Shown here piece after piece: positions 17,677-27,092 of a stretch of 37,543 bases of DNA. Made by a program: the position numbers and the translations under genes. The stretch comes from Nostoc sp. FACHB-152 (lineage in GTDB: Bacteria > Cyanobacteriota > Cyanobacteriia > Cyanobacteriales > Nostocaceae): NCBI RefSeq assembly GCF_014697475.1, contig NZ_JACJRV010000072.1, positions 1 through 37,543 on the forward strand, written 5' to 3'. How positions within the stretch are numbered: the stretch's first letter is position 1; every line of letters starts with the position of its first letter. Under the pieces are notes generated by a model that was given only the letters and a program-made list of their open reading frames with translations, had not been told where the DNA came from and searched no databases.

Positions 17677-17720
17677 ACAAAAAATTCTGAGCAAATTTCG
17701 CTTTTAAAAGCAGACATAAC

Positions 17721-18941
17721 ATGAAGACACCGTATATCGGCATCCTAATGGAAAGTCCGGTTCAATATCATGCGCCTTTATTCCAATTTCTGGCTAAAGA
17801 TAGTCGCTTTCGTTTGAAAGTGATTTATATGTCCGAGCGAGGAGTCAAAGCCTTTTACAATCCTCAACTCAAAATGACGCTGAAATGGGATATTCCAGTG
17901 TTAGAGGGATATGATTATGTATTCTTAAACAATCACTCGCCAATTACAGATGATGGTGGCAGTTTTTGGACACTTTTGAACTTGGGAGTTCACAAAGCGA
18001 TCGCCCAAGAAAAATTTGACGCACTTTGGGTACATGGTTATGGCTATGCAACCTGTTGGTTAGCACTTTTAGCCTGCCAAGCAACCGGAACTCCTTTATT
18101 TTTGCGAGGAGAAAGTGAAGACTTTTTCCCTAGAGCGAAATGGAAGAATCAGGTTCGTGATTTGGGGTTATCTGTTTTTCTTAATCAGGTTGCAGCCGCT
18201 TTATATATCGGCTCATACAACAAAGAGTTTTACCTCAATCACCACGTTCCAGAAGAACGCCTTTTTTACGTACCTTACAACGTCGATAATGACTGGTTTA
18301 ATGCCCAAACACCAGAGCGTTTAGAATTTAGGAAGCAAATCCGGGCGGAATTAGGGCTAGATGAAAATACAGTTGTATTTGTCATGGCTTCTAAACATCG
18401 CCCAGATCGCTATCCAATGGATGTAATACAAGCGTTTTGCCAAATCCCTAAAGAACTTAATGCAGCTTTATTAGTGTTAGGCGATGGTGTACTACGTCCA
18501 GAATTGGAAGCTTATGCTCAAGTTCATGCCGATGGGCGGCGCATTCACTTTTTAGGTTTGATTCCGCAGTCAAAATATCCTAGTTATATGGGGACAGGTG
18601 ATGTTCTTATCCACCCATCTTCAGAAACTTGGGGCTGTGCAATTAATGAGGGCATCTCTGCTAGTTTAGCGGTGATTTCATCTGACCAAGTTCTCGGATG
18701 GAGAGATATGGTACATCCAGAAGTCAATGGTTTGATTTACCCCTTCCACAATGTCGAAGCACTAACGCAGTGTATAGTATCTTTGGCTCAACAACCAGAA
18801 CGGGTACAACAAATGCGGCAAGCATCCCGTAAGTTGAGCGAAGAAATGGACTTTAGCGTTTGCGCTGATGGTGTGGCAGCTGCATTAGAACGTTATGGCA
18901 GAGTGAAGGGAGGCAGCAGGCAGGAGGTAAAAGTAACCTGA
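17721..18941 (+). CDS. glycosyltransferase, family GT4
   Basis: Predicted 406-residue GT-B enzyme. N-terminal YIGILMESPVQYHAPLFQFL is followed by an acceptor domain with LWVHGYGYATCWLALLA. The donor half has VFVMASKHRPDRYPMDVIQA, PQSKYPSYMGTGDVLIHPS and SETWGCAINEGISASLAVIS, where Glu residues would contact the nucleotide sugar. It is the second gene after the epimerase (44-base gap) and likely in the same transcript. Confidence 0.9.
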   Translation: MKTPYIGILMESPVQYHAPLFQFLAKDSRFRLKVIYMSERGVKAFYNPQLKMTLKWDIPVLEGYDYVFLNNHSPITDDGGSFWTLLNLGVHKAIAQEKFDALWVHGYGYATCWLALLACQATGTPLFLRGESEDFFPRAKWKNQVRDLGLSVFLNQVAAALYIGSYNKEFYLNHHVPEERLFYVPYNVDNDWFNAQTPERLEFRKQIRAELGLDENTVVFVMASKHRPDRYPMDVIQAFCQIPKELNAALLVLGDGVLRPELEAYAQVHADGRRIHFLGLIPQSKYPSYMGTGDVLIHPSSETWGCAINEGISASLAVISSDQVLGWRDMVHPEVNGLIYPFHNVEALTQCIVSLAQQPERVQQMRQASRKLSEEMDFSVCADGVAAALERYGRVKGGSRQEVKVT

Positions 18942-18986
18942 GTTCGGGATAAGCTGAAACCATGATTTGTCATTGTAGGTTCTAAC

Positions 18987-20192
18987 GTGCCAGGAATTAG
19001 TATTGCCTATAGCAGCGTTCATCAGATATATCAGATTGCTCTTGCTGCTCAAGAATTAGGCGAACTGGACAATTTTTACTGCTCTGTAATTGATGCCCCT
19101 GGTAAATGGGGCAGTCTATTTTCTCTGCTTTTTGGACGCGATCGCTTAATTAACCGTCGTTGTCTAGAACTGGATTTGCGTCATGTTACAGAATATCCCT
19201 GGCCTTTGGCAATGCAATATTTCAAGCAAATACAGCGCAAAAGGCTAGGGGCAGCTGATTGGGAAGCCACCAACAATCTTTTTGATCAATGGGCAGCAAA
19301 TAAATTAAAGTCTGCCACTAGCCAACTTTTTGTAGGTGTAGAAACTTGCGCTTTGCGGTGTTTAGCAGTAGCTCATCAGCGTGGCATGAAAACTCTTTTA
19401 GATTGCCATCAAGTACATCCAGATTTTTTGGATAGAGTTATCGCTGAAGCTGCGACAGATTTAAATATAACTTTACCGGAAAATATAGATACTCCAACTT
19501 GGCGCAAACAAAAATTACAGGAATTTGAACTCGCAGATTTTTTGCTAGTGATTTCTGAACCGCAAAAGCGGAGTTTTTTGGAGGCTGGGTTTGCTGCCAA
19601 TAAGATAGAAGAAATCACATTGTGGGCAGATACAAATCTCTTTTATCCACCCCCAGCACCAATTACGAACAACTCAAATGTATTGCGTGTGTTATTTGTA
19701 GGTGGACTCTGTTTACGTAAGGGAGTTCCCTACTTATTACAAGCAATAGAGTTATGTGGTTCCGGTGTGGAACTAACTTTAATTGGTGCTAAAACTTCCG
19801 AAATTACCCAGTTTTTGGAAAAAGCAGAAGGCAAGTTTAATTATGTGCCAACCATGACCAAAGCTCAATTGCGAGAATATTATTGGCAGTCGGATGTGCT
19901 GGTTTTACCTTCGTTAATTGATACCTTTGGCTGGGTAGCAATGGAAGCAATGGCTTGTGGTTTACCTGTAATAGTCAGTGAAAACTGTGGTGTTCCGGTT
20001 CCTGATGAGAACTGGCGAGTGCCGATTATGAATGCGGAGGCGATCGCCCAAAAACTATTAATGTTACGCGACAATCGAGAATACTGTGCAAGCTTAGGTG
20101 AAATCGCCGCCCAATTTGCCCAAAAATTTACTTCTAAACTTTATCGTGAACGGTTACAAGATTTATTTAAGCAAATTTTGTCAAGGGGATAG
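18987..20192 (+). CDS. glycosyltransferase, family GT4
   Basis: Predicted 401 residues from GTG 18987; a TAGG lies about 8 bases upstream. The N-terminus (ISIAYSSVHQIYQIALAAQE) is unusual for GT4 but occurs in cyanobacterial glycan clusters. The donor domain is clear: VLFVGGLCLRKGVPYLLQAI, and DTFGWVAMEAMACGLPVIVS with the E-x7-E-like region. The stop codon lies inside an STRR run. Confidence 0.9.
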   Translation: MPGISIAYSSVHQIYQIALAAQELGELDNFYCSVIDAPGKWGSLFSLLFGRDRLINRRCLELDLRHVTEYPWPLAMQYFKQIQRKRLGAADWEATNNLFDQWAANKLKSATSQLFVGVETCALRCLAVAHQRGMKTLLDCHQVHPDFLDRVIAEAATDLNITLPENIDTPTWRKQKLQEFELADFLLVISEPQKRSFLEAGFAANKIEEITLWADTNLFYPPPAPITNNSNVLRVLFVGGLCLRKGVPYLLQAIELCGSGVELTLIGAKTSEITQFLEKAEGKFNYVPTMTKAQLREYYWQSDVLVLPSLIDTFGWVAMEAMACGLPVIVSENCGVPVPDENWRVPIMNAEAIAQKLLMLRDNREYCASLGEIAAQFAQKFTSKLYRERLQDLFKQILSRG

Positions 20193-20213
20193 GTGACAGG
20201 TGACAGGTGACAG
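20187..20213. repeat. STRR run (GTGACAG unit) overlapping a stop codon
   Basis: GGATAGGTGACAGGTGACAG plus one more GTGACAG gives three tandem heptamers. The TAG stop of the preceding glycosyltransferase (20190-20192) is inside the run, so the repeat supplies the end of that protein. Confidence 0.8.
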
Positions 20214-20299
20214 AGTAAAAAGTCTTTTACTGTTTAAGTTTTATAATTTATCGATGTACTAATTACCTTAGTTATTGCTCTAAAAATATTGAATATCAG

Positions 20300-21385
20300 A
20301 TGATTATTCAAATAGTTCCACAAATGCCTCCAGTGACTAATGGAGTCAGTGATTATGCAACAATATTAGCTAAAAAATTGCGTGAAAATTTTGGCATATC
20401 AACCTGCTTTGTTGTAGGCGATCCTACTTGGGATGGAGCTACAGAAATAGATAATTTTCAAGTTTATAAAGTTAACGAGCGTTCTGCAAAAGCCTTAGTT
20501 TCTGTTTTAGAAGAAATTGCCTCATCTTCGCCTAAGATACTTTTACAATATGTTGGCTATGGTTACGCGCCACGCGGTTGTCCTTTTTGGCTGGTAGATG
20601 GATTACAACAGTGGCAAAAAAGGACAAATAAAGGTACTTTAGTGACCATGTTCCATGAATTGTACGCTACTGGTTATCCAATTTGGAGTAGCGCGTTTTG
20701 GACAGAACCAATACAAAAGTATCTTGTGGCTCGTTTGGTAAATATGAGCGATCGCTCTATTACTAATAAGCCTGAATATGCAAATATACTAAACAAATTT
20801 AACACAGTAAAAAACGCGCAAATTCCGATATTACCTGTATTTTCAAATGTGGGTGAGCCAGAAAAAATCAAACCGCTATCTGAGCGAAAACCACGGCTAG
20901 TTATTTTTGGTGGTGCTGGTAATCGATTAAAAGTTTATGAGCAATCAACCAATTATCTAAAACGCGTTTGTCAAGAGTTAGATATTCAAGAAATTATTGA
21001 TATTGGGACACAAATAAAACTGCCAATATCTGAAATTAATCTTATTCCTATAGTGTCATTGGGGCAGCAATCGGCTGAAAAAGTTAGTGAAATTCTGCAA
21101 GATTCATTGGTAGGTTTTTTCTATTATCCTCTTGACTTTTTAACCCGTTCAGGCACTTTTGCTGCCTATTGCGCTCATGGTGTAATACCAGTTTGTACAA
21201 CCTACTATGCTTGGGGTAAAGAACAGGATGGATTAGAAGAAAACAAGCATTATTTTTTAGCAGATAACCAAAGTCAGCAATTGAGTCTATCTCTGGGAGA
21301 AGCGATCGCACAAAATGCCTACAATTGGTATCAAACCCATAATTTAGCTAGGCAAGCTCAGATATATAGCGAAATTTTAAAATAA
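20300..21385 (+). CDS. putative glycosyltransferase (GT-B-like)
   Basis: Predicted 361 residues. The N-terminus IIQIVPQMPPVTNGVSDYAT with LAKKLREN matches the start of GT4-like proteins that handle an acceptor through an NGVSDYA loop. The C-terminal half is less conserved: RLVIFGGAGNRLKVYEQS replaces the usual VGR...KG motif, and TRSGTFAAYCAHGVIPVCTT occupies the place of the usual E-x7-E block, apparently without its Glu residues. It may be a diverged or non-retaining member. It lies 3 bases before the next glycosyltransferase gene. Confidence 0.7.
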   Translation: MIIQIVPQMPPVTNGVSDYATILAKKLRENFGISTCFVVGDPTWDGATEIDNFQVYKVNERSAKALVSVLEEIASSSPKILLQYVGYGYAPRGCPFWLVDGLQQWQKRTNKGTLVTMFHELYATGYPIWSSAFWTEPIQKYLVARLVNMSDRSITNKPEYANILNKFNTVKNAQIPILPVFSNVGEPEKIKPLSERKPRLVIFGGAGNRLKVYEQSTNYLKRVCQELDIQEIIDIGTQIKLPISEINLIPIVSLGQQSAEKVSEILQDSLVGFFYYPLDFLTRSGTFAAYCAHGVIPVCTTYYAWGKEQDGLEENKHYFLADNQSQQLSLSLGEAIAQNAYNWYQTHNLARQAQIYSEILK

Positions 21386-21388
21386 AAA

Positions 21389-22399
21389 ATGAAAATATTT
21401 ATATATTCCTCTGTTTTTTACCCAAATATTGGTGGGCTAGAAACAGTTATGTTAAATCTCGCCCATGAATTTGTTAGTCATGGTCATGAGGTTAAATTAG
21501 CCACTCAAACTCAAACAAATGAAGTTGATAATTTTCCTTTCGAGATAATTCGATGTCCTACCATTAATCAACTTTTCAACTTAACCAGTTGGTGTGACCT
21601 TTCGTTTCACGGTTGTATAAGTTTAAAAGCAGTTTGGCCTGTTTTACTCTTAAAAAAACCTTTGGTAGTTACTCATCAGACATGGTATCGTTACCCAGGA
21701 ACTAAACCAACATGGCAAACTACACTAAAGCATTTAATAACGCGCTTTGCCACTAACATAGCACCAAGCCAGGCGATCGCAGATCAACTCCCTGGCTTTA
21801 CAACAGTAATTCCCAACTCCTACCAAGAAGATGTCTTTTATGAAATACCCGAAATTAGCCGGAATCAAGATTTAGTCTTTCTTGGGCGTTTAGTTTCAGA
21901 TAAGGGTGCTGATTTACTTCTCAACTCACTAGCACTGCTTAAACAAAAGGGATTGGAACCCAGACTAACAATTATTGGTCAAGGGCCAGAAGAATCTCAA
22001 CTCAAACAACAAGCACAAACCCTTGGGATTGCAAATCAGGTTCAATTTGTAGGAACTCAGCGAGGAGAAGCCCTAGCTCGACTCCTAAATGCTCACAAAA
22101 TCCTAGTTGTACCATCTAAATGGCAAGAACCGTTTGGAATTGTGGCTTTAGAAGGAATTGCTTGTGGATGTGTTGTTGTAGGTTCACAAGACGGAGGCTT
22201 GAAAGATGCTATTGGTTCATGTGGGGTAACATTTACCAATGGAAGCGTAGAAAATTTGACAAAAGTATTAGCCGATTTATTAACCAATCCTGATAAATTT
22301 GAGATATATAAAACACATCGAGAAGCTCATTTAGCAAGACATCACAAAGACTCCGTTGCTAAAGATTATCTTCAAGTTATGGAAAAAATATTGCAGTGA
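21389..22399 (+). CDS. glycosyltransferase, family GT4
   Basis: Predicted 336-residue GT-B enzyme. NIGGLETVMLNLAHEFVSHG is the N-terminal acceptor loop. LVFLGRLVSDKGADLLLNSL and EPFGIVALEGIACGCVVVGS are the donor-site motifs, including the E-x7-E region. The 3' end overlaps the GTG start of the polymerase gene by 4 bases (GTGA), which suggests coupled translation. Confidence 0.93.
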   Translation: MKIFIYSSVFYPNIGGLETVMLNLAHEFVSHGHEVKLATQTQTNEVDNFPFEIIRCPTINQLFNLTSWCDLSFHGCISLKAVWPVLLLKKPLVVTHQTWYRYPGTKPTWQTTLKHLITRFATNIAPSQAIADQLPGFTTVIPNSYQEDVFYEIPEISRNQDLVFLGRLVSDKGADLLLNSLALLKQKGLEPRLTIIGQGPEESQLKQQAQTLGIANQVQFVGTQRGEALARLLNAHKILVVPSKWQEPFGIVALEGIACGCVVVGSQDGGLKDAIGSCGVTFTNGSVENLTKVLADLLTNPDKFEIYKTHREAHLARHHKDSVAKDYLQVMEKILQ

Positions 22400-23811
22400 A
22401 CTTAATACTTTTGGCTCTACCCTTTTTAATAGTTATATTCATTGTCTTCACTAACGTAAGCTGGCAACAGTTAGTTAAGGGAGCATTATTTTTAATTATT
22501 TTAGATGGTGCTTTGCGAAAGTGGATTTTACCACAAGCCAGCAATTTAATGTATCTTTTAAAAGACTTTGTTTTAATTCTTGCCTATATTAAATATTATC
22601 TTTTATCTCCTAAGCAACACTCACTACTTAAAAACAACTATACATATACTATCCATACTTTATTAGCCTTATCTACAATATGGTTAGTATTTCAATCTTT
22701 CCATCCTGATTTGGGTTCACCGATTATTGGCTTTTTTGGATTGACTCGTTATTTACTATATGTTCCTTTGATGTGGATGCTTCCCTATTTATTTAATTCA
22801 GAGGAAGAATTATATAAGTTTTTACGCAATTATCTTTTGTGTTTAATTCCAGTTTGTCTTTTAGGAATAGCTCAATTTTCTAGCCCTCCTACTAGCCCGC
22901 TTAACGTTGCACCTGGAGGAGAAGAAGCATCTGCATCACTGGGATTTGGCGAAGGTAAACTGAGAATATCTAGCGTATTTGCTTTTCCGAATATTTATAC
23001 ATCATATTTAGTATTGAATTTTGGTTTTTTAGTTACTTATATTACAAATCCAGACAAAAAATATCAGATATGGAAATTGATTATTTTCTTGGAATTATTA
23101 TTAATGGTAGCTAATTTTTTCATGACTGGTTCGCGGGCAGTCCTTGGTTATAGTGTTTTTATCCTAGTATTTTATTTATTCATTAAAAGTTTCGATAATT
23201 TTTCCACAACTATCAAGTTTCTCAAAAAAATGGCGATTCCTGCTGTATTGGGAGTGGTCGTCTTATCTCATTATTTTGCTCCAGCACTAGAAGCTTTTTC
23301 ATCTCGTGGAAGTGTTATAGATGCCGCTAAAGGTGATAATCGAATAGCTTATGCTTTATCTATTCATACTCTACCTGGCAAATTCTTTCTCGATTCGTAT
23401 GGTACAGGTGCAACTCAATCGGCTCGTCAAACTTTTCAAAGATTGTTTCGCTTACCCAAAGGTAAATTACCTCCACCTGCTGAAGCAGAAACCCATAAGA
23501 TAAATATTGAAATTGGCATAATTGGTTTTACATTTTGGTATGGAATGCGTCTTGCTCTTTTAATGGCAACTTGGTCATTGTATAGACAACTCACTAGACC
23601 ATTTCTAAAGGATTTAGCACTAGTTGCTTTTCTAATTCATGTACTGTGGTTTACAGGTCAGGTTGTGGTTCATCCTTTGGCTGTAGTTTACTATTGGTTC
23701 TTAAATGGTTTTATTTTCTTATTACCTCGATTAGAAGCAATAGAAAATTACCGCCAACAACAGCGTATGATGTTGGCTTATGAACAAGAGGCATATAGCA
23801 ATTCTATTTAA
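22396..23811 (+). CDS. O-antigen polymerase/ligase-like membrane protein (Wzy/WaaL type)
   Basis: Predicted 471-residue polytopic inner-membrane protein, about ten hydrophobic segments by eye, beginning LILLALPFLIVIFIVFTNVS. DGALRKWILPQASNLMYLLK after the second segment and MTGSRAVLGYSVF in the middle are typical of the Wzy/O-antigen-ligase superfamily, which joins lipid-linked glycan repeats at the periplasmic face. A longer hydrophilic loop around residues 330-375 contains RQTFQRLFRLPKGKLPPPAE. The GTG start overlaps the previous stop. The next gene is separated by 301 bases of repeat DNA. Confidence 0.85.
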   Translation: MNLILLALPFLIVIFIVFTNVSWQQLVKGALFLIILDGALRKWILPQASNLMYLLKDFVLILAYIKYYLLSPKQHSLLKNNYTYTIHTLLALSTIWLVFQSFHPDLGSPIIGFFGLTRYLLYVPLMWMLPYLFNSEEELYKFLRNYLLCLIPVCLLGIAQFSSPPTSPLNVAPGGEEASASLGFGEGKLRISSVFAFPNIYTSYLVLNFGFLVTYITNPDKKYQIWKLIIFLELLLMVANFFMTGSRAVLGYSVFILVFYLFIKSFDNFSTTIKFLKKMAIPAVLGVVVLSHYFAPALEAFSSRGSVIDAAKGDNRIAYALSIHTLPGKFFLDSYGTGATQSARQTFQRLFRLPKGKLPPPAEAETHKINIEIGIIGFTFWYGMRLALLMATWSLYRQLTRPFLKDLALVAFLIHVLWFTGQVVVHPLAVVYYWFLNGFIFLLPRLEAIENYRQQQRMMLAYEQEAYSNSI

Positions 23812-23838
23812 TTTAAAACTGCTTGTGGAGGAAGAAAA

Positions 23839-23949
23839 CAGTAGGGTGTGTTACGGCTATGTAAGGATTTGAAGTTTAAGAAAATCAGGATTAGCCGTAA
23901 CGCACCATATCCTTCGGTGCGTTATAGCAACGCTTAACGCACCCTACTG
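23839..23949. repeat. MITE-like palindromic element 1
   Basis: The ends CAGTAGGGTGTGTTA (23839-23853) and TAACGCACCCTACTG (23935-23949) are inverted repeats with one G:T-type difference. Inside, TAACGCACC (23898-23906) pairs with GGTGCGTTA (23916-23924), and TTACGGCT (23851-23858) pairs with AGCCGTAA (23893-23900). It codes for nothing. GTAGGGTGYGTTA-ended elements are, from general knowledge, a common non-autonomous repeat between cyanobacterial genes. Confidence 0.8.
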
Positions 23950-24051
23950 GCGTGTCAAGGCTAAATTTGTGCATTAACAATCAAGCAAAAAATATTGATT
24001 TATCTCACTCTTCACAAAAATATAAAGCAACATTTTAGTCTAGACACGCCA
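23948..24051. repeat. MITE-like palindromic element 2, abutting element 1
   Basis: The ends TGGCGTGTCAAGGCTAAAT (23948-23966) and TTTTAGTCTAGACACGCCA (24033-24051) are inverted repeats matching at about 16 of 19 positions. The internal 66 bases are A/T-rich with no ORF. It shares its first two bases with the end of element 1, so one may have inserted at the edge of the other. Bases 24052-24112 hold nothing else that I recognise before the ATG at 24113. Confidence 0.75.
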
Positions 24052-24112
24052 CTACAATTTAAGCTTTATTTTATAAATCATCTCTACAGCCACCTATAAA
24101 TATTATATTTAA

Positions 24113-25276
24113 ATGCAAAATATCAAAAACAAAAAAATTCATCTTTGGTTTCCAAATATGTTTGAAGCCAAGGGAGGAATCCAAAGTTATTTATTTTATC
24201 TATTAAAAGCAACAAATGAATATATTCCTAATTTAAACATAGAAGTTTATAACAAATTAGATAAACAACAAAATAAGCAACTCTCGGTTGCAAATAATAT
24301 TAAATTCTATTTTTACGGCAATATACCCCATACTATCAAAAGCATTTATTTTGCTTGGAGTTTGATTTTAGCATCACTCAAAAAACGACCGCATCTAATT
24401 TTAACGGGTCACATTAACTTTGCTCCTGTAGCTTACTGGATTCATCGGATAACAGGAATTCCATACTGGGTAGTAGTTCATGGAATTGATGTTTGGGGTT
24501 TGAAAAATCCTCTTAAACAAAAAGCTTTACTCTCAGCAGCAAAAATACTTTCAGTTAGTGGATATACACGCGATCGCCTACTCAAAGAACAAGCCATTAA
24601 CCCTGATTCAATTTCGCTTTTACCAGTCACATTTGATCCATCCTTGTTTGAAATTGCTCCTAAACCAAAGCACCTTTTAGAAAGGTACCATTTAACTCCA
24701 GAACAGCCAATTATTTTAACGGTTGCTCGGTTATCTAGTAGTGAAGGTTACAAAGGTTACGACAAAGTTATTCGCGCATTACCGCAAATTCGCCAGCAAA
24801 TTCCTCACGTTCACTATTTAATAGTTGGTAAAGGTGATGATCGTCCTCGCATTGAAGAACTAATTAAAAATCTCAACTTGCAAGAGTCTGTAACTCTCAC
24901 CGGATTCATCCCAGATGCAGAATTAGTGCCTCACTATAACTTGTGTGATGTATTTGCTATGCCGAGTAAAGGTGAGGGTTTTGGCATTGTCTATCTTGAA
25001 GCTTTAGCTTGTGGAAAACCTACATTAGGAGGAAATCAAGATGGCGCAATTGATGCACTTTGTCATGGTGAACTTGGGGCATTAGTTAATCCTGATGATA
25101 TAGAAGAAATTGCTCAAACGCTGATTCAAATTTTACAGGGTACTTATCCTCATGCTTTAATGTATCAACCTCAAGTACTACGTTATAAAGTAATTAATAC
25201 TTTTGGGTACGATCGCTTTCAAGCTACTCTGGCTAGCTATTTGGATGAGTATTTCCAGGCAAGTTTAAGGAGCTAA
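24113..25276 (+). CDS. glycosyltransferase, family GT4
   Basis: Predicted 387-residue GT-B enzyme. It starts with IHLWFPNMFEAKGGIQSYLF; the donor domain has ILTVARLSSSEGYKGYDKVI, VTLTGFIPDAELVPHYN and GEGFGIVYLEALACGKPTLG. Seven bases separate it from the amidotransferase gene. The preceding repeat island means it may be the first gene of its own transcript; I see no convincing promoter there. Confidence 0.93.
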   Translation: MQNIKNKKIHLWFPNMFEAKGGIQSYLFYLLKATNEYIPNLNIEVYNKLDKQQNKQLSVANNIKFYFYGNIPHTIKSIYFAWSLILASLKKRPHLILTGHINFAPVAYWIHRITGIPYWVVVHGIDVWGLKNPLKQKALLSAAKILSVSGYTRDRLLKEQAINPDSISLLPVTFDPSLFEIAPKPKHLLERYHLTPEQPIILTVARLSSSEGYKGYDKVIRALPQIRQQIPHVHYLIVGKGDDRPRIEELIKNLNLQESVTLTGFIPDAELVPHYNLCDVFAMPSKGEGFGIVYLEALACGKPTLGGNQDGAIDALCHGELGALVNPDDIEEIAQTLIQILQGTYPHALMYQPQVLRYKVINTFGYDRFQATLASYLDEYFQASLRS

Positions 25277-25284
25277 TATTTTAA

Positions 25285-27078
25285 ATGTGTGGTATTGCTG
25301 GAATTCTGACAGTTAATCAGCATCAAGATAACTTGCAAACCATTATTCAGGGAATGCAAGCCGCTATAAGGCATCGTGGCCCTGATGATTCTGGTATTTA
25401 TATTGCTCAAGAAAAACAAGCCGCCCTCGCTCATACTCGTCTAGCAATTCTCGACCTCAGCTTTGCTGGACATCAACCTATGTCTACGCCTGATGAGCGT
25501 TACTGGATTGTTTTCAACGGTGAAATTTATAACTTTGAACAAATTCGTAACGACTTGATTAGTCAAGGCGAACAGTTTAAATCACAAACAGATACAGAAG
25601 TAATTCTCAAACTTTATCAAAAAGTCGGTTCTGATTGTGTCCGTTATTTACGCGGGATGTTTGCCTTTGCTATTTGGGATAATGTTGAAAAAACTTGTTT
25701 TTTAGCTCGTGACCCTTTAGGTATAAAGCCACTTTATTATTGTCAATCTGGCTCAACATTAGTTTTTGCTTCCGAACTTAAATCTATTCTGGCATCCCGT
25801 TTACCTGCAATTAATTTGAGTGCGGAGGGATTGTATGGTTATTTAATTAGTGGTTCTGTTCAAGAGCCAAATACGTTAATTGAAGGAGTTTATTGCTTAA
25901 GTGCTGGTCATTATTTGCATTGGCAAGCAGGTAAAATTAATCAACAACAATATTGGCAAATTGATTTTACACCAGCAGAAATTTCCCTGGCGGAAGCGAA
26001 AGAAAAGGTCAGGGCTGCTTTAATTGATTCCATTCAAAACCATTTTGTGAGTGATGTACCTGTAGGTATATTTTTGAGTGGTGGGATTGACTCAACAGCA
26101 GTTTTAGCCTTAGCACGTCAAACCCAAAAAGGTATACTAAAAACTTACTCAATTGCATTTGCCGAATCAGAGTGGAATGAAGGCGACATTGCCAGCAAAG
26201 CGGCTCAAGAATTTGATACTGAGCATACAGAATATAAAATTACTGCTGATTTAGCTAAAGCTCTATTTCCCAAATTTTTAGAAACAATTGATCAACCAAG
26301 TATAGATGGCTTTAATACCTTTTGTGTCTCTAAAGTGGCGCATGACGATGGCACAAAAGTTGTGCTTTCTGGCTTAGGTGGAGATGAACTATTTGGCGGT
26401 TATGGTTCTTTCCAAAAAGTTCCGCAAATGGTGCAATTAGGTAGAAAGATTAAGGCTTTTTATCCTCTCAATATTGGCATTGGAAAAGGGTTAGAGAATT
26501 GGGCGCGATCGCCTCAACTACGTCGCTTAGGAGATTTCTTACAGCAACCTCCCGACTCCCGCGCCGCTTACCGCAGTTTTCGCGGCATATTCTCTCATCA
26601 AGAAGCTTGCAAAATAGCTCAACGATATCTTCCAGATCGTGATTTACCTCATCGCTACAACAAGAATCAAATTACTTCTCAGCCTACATTAGAAGATGAA
26701 GTAAGTTTATTAGAAATTAGTGGCTATATGCGTAATCAGCTATTAAGAGATAGCGATGTTATGAGTATGGCTTGGGGTTTAGAACTGCGAGTTCCATTAG
26801 TTGACCGTATGCTTGTAGAGACAATTTCTTCAATTCCTAGCAATCTGCGTTTAATGGCTAACAAACAGTTATTAATTGAAGCCGTTCCAGAATTGCCGAC
26901 TTGGGTTTACAATCGCCCCAAACGTGGGTTTTACTTCCCGTTTCAACAATGGCTACAAGATGAATGGCATGAGTGTTTTAGGCGAGTTCCTGATTTCAAA
27001 GATATACCGCTAGGTATGTGGTATCGTCGTTGGAGTCTGGCTCTACTTCAGCATTGGTGGGACAACATTTCAAATTAA
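25285..27078 (+). CDS. asnB: asparagine synthetase B-like amidotransferase
   Basis: Predicted 597-residue glutamine-dependent enzyme. MCGIAGIL places the nucleophilic Cys at position 2, exposed after Met removal. RHRGPDDSG (29-37), FNGEIYN (77-83) and the Asp of SQTDTEV complete the glutaminase site. SGGIDS (265-270) is the ATP-pyrophosphatase loop of the synthetase domain, followed by LSGLGGDELFGGYG. Ordinary AsnB makes asparagine from aspartate. Homologues in surface-glycan clusters are thought to amidate uronic acids or attached amino acids, and its place between two glycosyltransferases favours that here, although housekeeping activity cannot be excluded. Confidence 0.93.
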   Translation: MCGIAGILTVNQHQDNLQTIIQGMQAAIRHRGPDDSGIYIAQEKQAALAHTRLAILDLSFAGHQPMSTPDERYWIVFNGEIYNFEQIRNDLISQGEQFKSQTDTEVILKLYQKVGSDCVRYLRGMFAFAIWDNVEKTCFLARDPLGIKPLYYCQSGSTLVFASELKSILASRLPAINLSAEGLYGYLISGSVQEPNTLIEGVYCLSAGHYLHWQAGKINQQQYWQIDFTPAEISLAEAKEKVRAALIDSIQNHFVSDVPVGIFLSGGIDSTAVLALARQTQKGILKTYSIAFAESEWNEGDIASKAAQEFDTEHTEYKITADLAKALFPKFLETIDQPSIDGFNTFCVSKVAHDDGTKVVLSGLGGDELFGGYGSFQKVPQMVQLGRKIKAFYPLNIGIGKGLENWARSPQLRRLGDFLQQPPDSRAAYRSFRGIFSHQEACKIAQRYLPDRDLPHRYNKNQITSQPTLEDEVSLLEISGYMRNQLLRDSDVMSMAWGLELRVPLVDRMLVETISSIPSNLRLMANKQLLIEAVPELPTWVYNRPKRGFYFPFQQWLQDEWHECFRRVPDFKDIPLGMWYRRWSLALLQHWWDNISN

Positions 27079-27092
27079 ACTATTAAATATAA

